In this document: positions 60,301-64,000 of the stretch, one piece after another
How positions within the stretch are numbered: position 1 is the first letter of the stretch
How the letters are laid out: each line of letters opens with the position of its first letter
DNA from: Paralithodes platypus
Taxonomy: Eukaryota; Arthropoda; Malacostraca; Decapoda; Lithodidae
Length of the DNA stretch: 64,000 nt
NCBI GenBank assembly: GCA_032716605.1
Contig: CM064506.1
Coordinates: 2,458,371-2,522,370, forward strand
Direction of reading: 5' to 3'
Made by a program: the position numbers and the translations under genes
The notes under the pieces: generated by a model
What the model was told of the DNA's origin: nothing
Database searches by the model: none
What the model saw: only the letters and a program-made list of their open reading frames with translations

Positions 60301-63300
60301 GTTGAACATGTGAAGCACGGTGCTACGTGAGACGCCCGGCGGGAAGGAGGAGCCGTCAGTGCCCTTGATGGTGTTGCAGGCGTCTGACAGCCAGAACTTG
60401 AGGGAGTGTTGATAGTTGAAGGAGTCTATAGAGGTGTAGCGGCTCATGTCACCGTCATCCCCGGTAAACACATTCAGCACTCCATCACTCGAACCGTTGC
60501 GCTGTCAAAACAAATAGATTCAACATGAAACCAAGACCAAAAAGGATGGCAAATGACAATAGTAGATCAGCAATCAGTTTTTTGTAATGATAAAAAAGAA
60601 TTACAGTACTGTATAAGGAAACTAAATGGAAGAAAACTGTGTCAGGTGGTAGTAACAGGGACTTAAGTGAGGAGAACATGGAGGGTAAAGGTGTGGTGAA
60701 TGTATGAAGATGTATGGATGTATATTCTCAGGCACATAACCCATTGCTAGGGGTGGCCGACTCGAGGAAGAGTCCGAACAAAAACAACAATCAAGGGTTC
60801 TAATTCTCAGGGTACGGGACCACTTTCACGTTTACTCGCCCTTTCTGTCTCGATGAGTAGGAGAATTTTACAAGGATGAAGCTAACAAAATTAATTAAAA
60901 CAGATTAACTTGCTCATGTAGTAATGTACACCGTATGTGGTGGATTGTGTTCTTTTATTTCATAAATTTTATTTTAGTAAGCGTTGTTTCCACATAGCGA
61001 TTTTGATAAGTTAATTTGACTTTATATTGTCTTTGTCCCAGTTTTCGTTTGTTTAGTTTGCAAGTTTTACATTTTAAATTAGTAGTAAGAATCAAGGTAG
61101 AAGGCAAAGATATCCAATATGAGGATGCAGGCGTCTGAAACCAGAACTTGAGGGAGTGGTGGTGGTTGTAGGTGTCTATGGAAGTGTAGCGGCTCATGTC
61201 ATCGTCATACCCGGTAAACACATTCAGAACGCCGTCACTCAAACGGTTATGTTGTAAAAAGTTACACATTTTATATAGTGACACGTGGTGAAATTTGATG
61301 GAAGTTGATTTACGAGTAACGACTCCTGTCCACATCTTTGCCATTTAACACATTCGAGGTACCATTGCTGGAATAGTTACGCTGTCAATATGGCTAAAAT
61401 GTTATGTTTTAATGCAGTAAGAAGGACCTATGTTATTAACCCGAGAGCGGCACACCATTGGTAGTTCAAACCCTCCCGCCAAGCGAGAATATTTTGGTTC
61501 ATTCCCGCCTAAAATAGTAATTTTACCATAAATATTGTTATTACTTATTCATACGCGCCTATTTTACGTTTAATATGAAGATATTAACATGCAACAGCAA
61601 TAAAACAAGTGGGAATAGTATTTGGGGTGTGAAAAAGATGAATTATTGCCGACCCTTCAGTCATGAGGGGAGAGAGAGGCGAAAGAGACGTATATCCTCC
61701 CTCTTCGAGGCCTGAAGGCAGACTGATGTCTCTCTCTCTCACTTTCTTTCTCTTCCCACACTCTCTATATGTGTACTAGACGACCCTGGAACCGGGTTGG
61801 AGATATTGGCGCGATAAATAAACCGATAAACAAGGGAATAAGAGGAAAAATAGGTATTAATTGAAGGGGGGGAGGGGGTTTTGACATATGTGGAGGAGTG
61901 ATAGAAGGTATGGAGGGGAATTATCTCAATCACATATTCCTTTGTTTTGAGCACTACTAGGGTCTTTTAAAAGTTTGTTTTTAGGCCTTGGATCTTAAGA
62001 GTCCCGCCGCCTTCCACCACCAAAACTTCTTAAGAGTCTCCTTGCCGTTCTCGGGTTAAGAGGGTTTACCAAGATCGTATTTACCCATTTGAGTTGTAGA
62101 GGTACATTATAAAAAAAATGAAAATCGTCTAATGGTAAACAGAATACAGTATGATGAAAATTACGTAATGGTGGTGAAGGGTTTAACAATCAGTAAATGT
62201 CCATATGGCCTCTTTCCTCTAGTAGTACTGTATTAGAATGATAGTGCATCCTATTGTAGTCATGGTATAGTTTTAGGATAGGTGGAAGCATTGTGTAGAA
62301 TAGGTTTCACACTATTTTAACCCTTGTACCAGCGACATGTGTTGCATTTTATTCTAGCTACATCTAGACTATATTATGCAGCTTAACCCGTGGAGCCCCG
62401 GCTAGTTTTGTATTGTTTGTTCACCAGAACCCGGCCGGTTTTCAAAAAATGGTTTTATTCCAGAAACAATAGCGAATGGGTTAGGAATGAAGGAAAAACC
62501 ACGAAAAACCGCTCAAAAAGCTTAAAGAATGGTCCTACAGAGCCCCCGAAAACGTATTTTACAAGAGTAAAAAATTGAAGGCAATTACCCCAAAAAACTA
62601 GGTTATTGCGCGCTCACGCGCACGCACGTGGCCTTTGAGAGTTTTCAACCATCGGCACGGTTGCGTGGGATACGTACACAGTTCCCATACAAATCTGAGC
62701 CCTCTCGAGTGGCTACACCTGAGGTTACGGTCGGAGCAATTAGGGCGACTCGTCAGACTGGGGCTGTGCGTTACATACATCGCCGACGCGTCAGACGCGT
62801 CGCTGGGGCTGTACGGGTTAAGAAGGATAAGTGGTATTTAAAAGGGTTGGTTGAGATAGTTTGAAACCTTATTATTGCTAGAAGTCTTCCTAAGGTGAAT
62901 AAAATCATCTAATCATTGCCAGAATATATAACTAAAAGGATGTCACCGATACTGAAAGGGTTAATATAACTAACCTAAATGAAGAAAAAAATCCCTCAAG
63001 TGGAAATCTCTCCTTAACCCGTTCAGTACCGGTGACATCCTTTTAATTATCTTCTGGCAATGGTTAGACAATTTTATTTAGCTTAGGAAGGACCTCTAGC
63101 GTTAATATGGCTTCAAAGTATCTCAACCGACCCTTTTGACTACCAGATCCTTCTTAAGCTGCATAATATCGTCTAAATATAGTTAAAATAAAATATAACT
63201 CACGTCGCTGGTACTCAAAGGGTTAAACTAACCTCAGTAAAGAAGCCAAACTTGTCAAAGGGAAGTCTCTGGTCTGGAGGTAGAATATCCTTAGCTATCC

Positions 63301-63439
63301 TAAGGAGGGGGTCACTATATCCCCACATGAAGTCTCGGACAGAGCGGGTGATAAAGGGTTTCTCCTTCAACACCTCTAACATGGAAGACAGGGCCAGCTT
63401 CGCTAGTCGAACTGCAAACCGCCACTTGGACACTGCGGT
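51130..63439 (-). CDS. CD36/SCARB-class scavenger receptor, C-terminal part (7 exons)
   Basis: Exons in order are 63439-63233, 60501-60230, 58745-58624, 58264-58146, 54086-53961, 53301-53239 and 51390-51130. All have AG/GT borders and matching phases, giving 389 residues. The family are two-pass membrane receptors with a large extracellular loop that bind lipids, lipoproteins or apoptotic ligands. Visible hallmarks are FMWGYSDPLL, KFGFF, GVLNVFTG, NKNLCRSLPL, NACYCVGGPPC, SWPHFYQAD and GLQPDANKH. The six loop cysteines are present (DAC, NLC, ACYC, PPC, STC), and the C-terminal anchor is MAFFVVGGLLVFFVGVALLA. Family members are usually near 500 residues, so about 110-150 N-terminal residues, including the first membrane span, lie past the right edge. 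Subtype (SR-B1, LIMP-2, SNMP, croquemort-like) cannot be fixed from this part. Confidence 0.95.
51395..53235. other. Receptor intron 6: repeats N and R and a LINE relic
   Basis: Contains repeat N (51688-51905), a piece of repeat R (about 52555-52680) and Jockey-like LINE remnants. The rest is AT-rich. Confidence 0.7.
52440..53190 (+). mobile_element. Jockey/I-like LINE 3' relic split by repeat R
   Basis: 52455-52555 reads like LLNKALKIITGCTDTTPTD, and 52945-53110 like RVHLARLQCGYHPAFLSYQK then CPGCNTTPHTIKHIMEDC, a CCHC pattern typical of the C-terminal end of Jockey-superfamily ORF2 proteins. A fragment of repeat R and unrelated sequence lie between the two parts. Opposite strand to the host gene. 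Confidence 0.75.
53239..53301 (-). CDS. Receptor exon 6 (21 codons)
   Basis: A 63-bp exon, GVTELPDDVLELLKFAENTP then V, with acceptor ttattttcag and donor GTG|GTAAGT. It lies in the juxtamembrane ectodomain stalk. Phase 0 at both ends, so skipping it would keep the frame. Confidence 0.93.
53305..53958. other. Receptor intron 5
   Basis: AT-rich DNA with a G run at about 53880-53891. No repeat family recognised. Confidence 0.5.
53961..54086 (-). CDS. Receptor exon 5 (42 codons)
   Basis: Encodes RTGMPLRAQARIQINIAV and PADKMREIIFPILWFED, the strand-rich end of the ectodomain (TG..L....R.Q.N and P..W are family hallmarks). Acceptor atattttcag, donor GAT|GTAAGT. Phase 0 both ends. Confidence 0.95.
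54200..54425 (+). mobile_element. tRNA-derived SINE family 1 in receptor intron 4
   Basis: gtattcgagaatggataata, gtcgtaggcttg, tttaactgtcttgatggtgt, ctggttcgaatcccggtgg (B-box), ttcattaatttcattggagg. Longest copy of this family in the window. Confidence 0.82.
54452..55229. repeat. 65-bp intronic minisatellite, 12 copies
   Basis: Unit: tcatataactaactagtgat, acacagggttatgatcaagt, acaatacattaggtcctgag, tgtgg. Copies are identical except for a tcctgag to tccggag change found only in three consecutive copies near the right end. Confidence 0.96.
55303..55430. repeat. Dispersed repeat F, copy 3
   Basis: tttgaaggaagtctgggaaa, agctaacacatattgctaga, aacatcctcaataatact, as at 4905-5030. Confidence 0.6.
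55770..56783 (+). mobile_element. RTE-like LINE 3' part with a long ORF
   Basis: The main frame (to 56763, over 290 codons after the motif-B region) carries LLFADDTVLMSD (catalytic FADD), NLKVNAGKSKVMVF, DGTMDEEVRERVQ, TLTYGSEAW, RRCGVEVDVLESVKRN, WFGHME and RGHPFGDHGI. The region before it (LKQGCVMSPWLF, motif B) is one frame off because of extra bases near 55865-55873. The copy is 5'-truncated and ends in an atagatagatagatag tail. It is the best preserved copy of its family here. It is in receptor intron 4, antisense to the gene. Confidence 0.92.
56841..57063 (-). mobile_element. Family B element, B2 variant, left-truncated
   Basis: agacctttcacgccatttag, ttggcgagcgatagcg, ctaccgaaaaatttacaaat, aagcttgatagaggtctagc, ending aaaatagccactaccccc, the same terminal variant as 21040-21130. 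Confidence 0.75.
57483..57874 (+). mobile_element. Family B element with an internal triplication
   Basis: TTAAGGGGAGGTTATTAG to AAATTTCCCCTTAG (final TTAA mutated to TTAG). The 28-bp stretch ttacacccccttggcccctt plus tcaagata is repeated three times at about 57533-57617. Shares its right junction with the next C element. Confidence 0.88.
57871..58063. mobile_element. Family C element, complete
   Basis: TTAGCCCCTTCACCACCATG at the left; cattatggtgctgaaggggt then taa at the right (TTAA 58060-58063). 193 bp, no duplication, and the cleanest C copy in the window. The inward motifs attctggttaccca / gagccataatcaaagg mirror each other. Confidence 0.88.
58146..58264 (-). CDS. Receptor exon 4
   Basis: Encodes SPSLVSWPHFYQADQKLLDD and VVGLQPDANKHAFFIDISP. 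PHFY.AD and GL.P....H are family hallmarks. Acceptor ctttctgtag, donor CCG|GTAAGT. Enters in phase completing a Gly codon and leaves in phase 0. Confidence 0.96.
58285..58425 (+). mobile_element. tRNA-derived SINE family 1, 3' part
   Basis: gtcttggtggtgtaatggtt (A-box-like), acccgggttcaaatcctggt (B-box; the T-stem pairs well), ttcattaatttcattggagg. It begins 20 bp from receptor exon 4, inside intron 3. Confidence 0.82.
58624..58745 (-). CDS. Receptor exon 3 (cysteine-rich)
   Basis: Encodes FTPASDVFGNVSVNPDNACY, CVGGPPCAPSGLFNISTCMF. Four of the six conserved loop cysteines are here, with N-glycosylation sequons NVS and NIS. Acceptor atttgtgcag, donor G|GTAAGG. Confidence 0.96.
58880..59165 (+). 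repeat. Dispersed repeat R copy in receptor intron 2
   Basis: agtaaaatttaccagaacgt, gactaattccttgaacgtga, cagattaacttgctcatgta, tatgtggtggattgtgttct, gcgttgtttccacatagc, ttgcaagttttacattataa. It is the reverse complement of 45934-46250. Confidence 0.8.
59375..59650. repeat. LINE tail and dispersed repeat L, copy 2
   Basis: 59388-59445 (gttcattcatggccatcccc, tcggggattagggtgtctgg) is an RTE-like LINE 3' tail. 59515-59640 (gggggagacacttg, gcaacctgccttttgtctcc) is the reverse of repeat L at 13565-13700. Confidence 0.65.
59716..60105. mobile_element. hAT-type non-autonomous element with 8-bp target duplication
   Basis: Left end tagggatctaccgatgtatc, right end ttggtatcggtacatcccta; internal runs of tatcggtatcgg near both ends. 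The direct 8-bp repeat cccccgag flanks it exactly (59708-59715 and 60106-60113). Eight-bp duplications and tagggatg-type ends are characteristic of the hAT superfamily. 390 bp, no coding capacity. Located in receptor intron 2. Confidence 0.88.
60230..60501 (-). CDS. Receptor exon 2
   Basis: Encodes RNGSSDGVLNVFTGDDGDMS, RYTSIDSFNYQHSLKFWLSD, ACNTIKGTDGSSFPPGVSRS, TVLHMFNKNLCRSLPLTYWH and DIDNFGIDGM. DG..NVFTG, C....GTDG..FPP and LCRS are strong family matches. Acceptor ttgttttgacag, donor AG|GTAAGT. Ends in phase 2, completed by the G of exon 3. Two decayed copies of its start lie upstream in intron 1. Confidence 0.97.
60735..60850. repeat. Repeat K, long copy
   Basis: ggcacataacccattgctag, gtggccgactcgagg, gggttctaattctcagggta, cgggaccactttcacg. 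Reverse complement of the segment at 6965-7105. Confidence 0.75.
60900..61080 (+). repeat. Dispersed repeat R copy beside a pseudo-exon
   Basis: cagattaacttgctcatgta, tatgtggtggattgtgttct, gcgttgtttccacatagcg, tttgcaagttttacatttta. It ends about 45 bp left of the truncated exon copy at 61126. Confidence 0.8.
61126..61251 (-). pseudogene. Decayed duplicate of receptor exon 2 (copy A)
   Basis: Translates HNRLSDGVLNVFTGYDDDMS, RYTSIDTYNHHHSLKFW, clearly homologous to the first about 40 codons of exon 2, with no stop. The acceptor AG has become AA (tttttacaac), and the homology ends abruptly after cagacgcctgca, so the second half with the cysteines is missing. It cannot splice as the real exon does. 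Confidence 0.9.
61310..61381 (-). pseudogene. Older duplicate of receptor exon 2 start (copy B)
   Basis: A preserved acceptor (atattgacag) is followed by RNYSSNGTSNVLNGKDVDRS RYS and TAA. It aligns with exon 2 (RNGSSDGVLNVFTGDDGDMS) without gaps, with about 13 of 23 residues shared. If exon 1 were spliced to it the protein would stop at once, so it is either dead or a poison exon. Confidence 0.75.
61436..62059. mobile_element. TTAA-flanked element, family H
   Basis: TTAACCCGAGAGCGGCA at the left and TGCCGTTCTCGGGTTAA at the right, 16 of 17 positions matching, 624 bp. No coding capacity. It sits in a TTAA of an older C element: the flanks join as ctatgttaTTAAgagggt, matching ctatattggtaagagggt in the C copy at 15310. 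Confidence 0.88.
62060..62186. mobile_element. Family C right half (host of element H)
   Basis: gatcgtatttacccatttga, tcgtctaatggtaaacagaa, taatggtggtgaagggtTTAA. Its left part is the short stretch at about 61411-61439 before element H. Confidence 0.75.
62317..62964. mobile_element. Family D element split by element E
   Basis: TTAACCCTTGTACCAGCG at the left and gtcaccgatactgaaaggg then TTAA at the right. The D body is interrupted at gcagcTTAA (62383) and resumes as TTAAgaaggataag (62818). Confidence 0.82.
62383..62821. mobile_element. TTAA-flanked element, family E copy 2 (nested)
   Basis: TTAACCCGTGGAGCCCCGG at the left; cgctggggctgtacgggTTAA at the right. GC-rich with cgcgctcacgcgcacgcacg and cgacgcgtcagacgcgtcg. 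Ends resemble 35687-36174. Confidence 0.82.
62972..63017 (+). mobile_element. Family B right-end fragment
   Basis: gaagaaaaaaatccctcaag then tggaaatctctccTTAA is the right end of the B copy at 57483-57874. Only about 45 bp survive, directly joined to the D element. Confidence 0.75.
63014..63226. mobile_element. Family D element abutting a splice donor
   Basis: TTAACCCGTTCAGTACCGG at the left; cgtcgctggtactcaaaggg then TTAA at 63223-63226. 213 bp. Its right TTAA is six bases from the last base of receptor exon 1 (63233), so the element ends inside the donor region. Confidence 0.88.
63233..63439 (-). CDS. Receptor exon 1 of those in the window
   Basis: Encodes TAVSKWRFAVRLAKLALSSM, LEVLKEKPFITRSVRDFMWG, YSDPLLRIAKDILPPDQRLP, FDKFGFFTE. 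F.TR.V..F.WGY.DPLL is a strong family signature. Acceptor tttattttccag, donor GAG|GTTAGT. Phase 0 at both ends; preceding exons are outside the window. Confidence 0.97.
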
Positions 63440-63441
63440 CT

Positions 63442-63810
63442 GGAAAATAAAACAAAATTAATAAACTGACACTATGAAACAAGCTCTCAGAATACTAGCT
63501 CTGAAACTACAGAAGCTTTCTGAAACAATTACATGTATCTATGCCTTTTAAAATTTATTGTGAAATTTCTTGTTAACTTTTAGCAGGTCCTATATTAACG
63601 TGTTCCACACCTGGTTTAACTTTGAAGGTGATCACTTTGGAAAATGACCATGCTAGGATTACATCTATGGCAGGGATTGTGTTGATATTTAAAAGGAGCA
63701 TATAATTTTCTCAAATAAACCGTGTGCGGGTATGAATGTACAGAATATCTAAATACAGTACCAGTAGCTACTTTAATCAACATACAGCTGTTACTCCAGT
63801 ACAAAGCATG
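63442..63810. other. Intron sequence at the right edge
   Basis: AT-rich, no repeat or exon recognised. The next upstream receptor exon is not in this stretch. Confidence 0.5.
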
Positions 63811-63814
63811 CAAG

Positions 63815-64000
63815 CTGTGGCATAGTCAGTAGAGCGGTGGTTGCTGATCAAAAGGTCAGTGGATCAAGCCCCCACAGTCATAATGTTATTGGTGGATGTC
63901 AAGTCCGGGCAACCTGACCTAGCGATTCGTGACAAACACCTAATGTTCATGGCCACTCCTCAGGAATTATGGTGTCTGGCAAAAATAAAATTAACAAAAT
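63815..64000 (+). mobile_element. tRNA-derived SINE family 2 with a LINE-like tail
   Basis: Head gctgtggcatagtcagtaga, gtggttgctgatcaaaagg, gtggatcaagcccccac, then attggtggatgtcaagtcc and gcgattcgtgacaaac, as in other family 2 copies. The end differs: gttcatggccactcctcagg, attatggtgtctggcaa resembles the RTE-like LINE 3' end (ttcgtggccaccccttcgg, atcacggcgtcaggcaa). Confidence 0.75.

Overview
This is an animal nuclear window, almost entirely non-coding. Long introns with GT/AG sites, very long dinucleotide arrays, non-LTR retrotransposon fragments, tRNA-derived SINEs and many small inverted-repeat DNA elements all point to a repeat-rich marine invertebrate. An arthropod, plausibly a decapod crustacean, is my best inference; nothing in the window proves it.

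The only certain host gene is a CD36/SCARB-class scavenger receptor on the minus strand. Seven consecutive phase-compatible coding exons lie between 63439 and 51130. They cover the C-terminal 389 residues: most of the ectodomain, all six conserved cysteines and the C-terminal membrane anchor. The N-terminal exons lie beyond the right edge. The frame stays open for 137 codons after the TGA at 51132-51130 (context TGA-C), giving a possible stop-readthrough tail. Intron 63232-60502 holds two decayed copies of the next exon. A possible signal-peptide first exon of a second minus-strand gene lies at 44247-44193 (weak).

Layout. 1-9.0 kb: minisatellites (45 bp, 32 bp), CA/GA/TG arrays, first TTAA elements and SINEs. 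9-17 kb: a polypurine tract, TTAA elements, a minisatellite grown out of one of them, TG arrays. 17-20 kb: a near-perfect fold-back element and a 39-bp minisatellite of about 34 copies. 20-33 kb: a dense field of TTAA-flanked elements, three copies of a second fold-back family, GA arrays. 34-42 kb: LINE copies (one with about 49-bp target duplications), SINEs, a TTAA element carrying a LINE fragment. 42-50 kb: TAGGCCTA-rich DNA, dispersed repeats, a 0.5-kb local duplication. 50-64 kb: the scavenger-receptor gene, its introns loaded with mobile elements.

The dominant theme is a community of short non-autonomous elements flanked by TTAA. I name them A, B, C/D, E, H and J for this window. They insert into TTAA sites of one another, or end to end sharing one TTAA, giving chains and nests. 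The TTAA target and CCC-starting ends of C/D, E, H and J resemble piggyBac-type elements, but no transposase gene is in the window. Most long open frames outside the receptor exons and LINEs are artefacts of repeats whose period is a multiple of three or of microsatellites.
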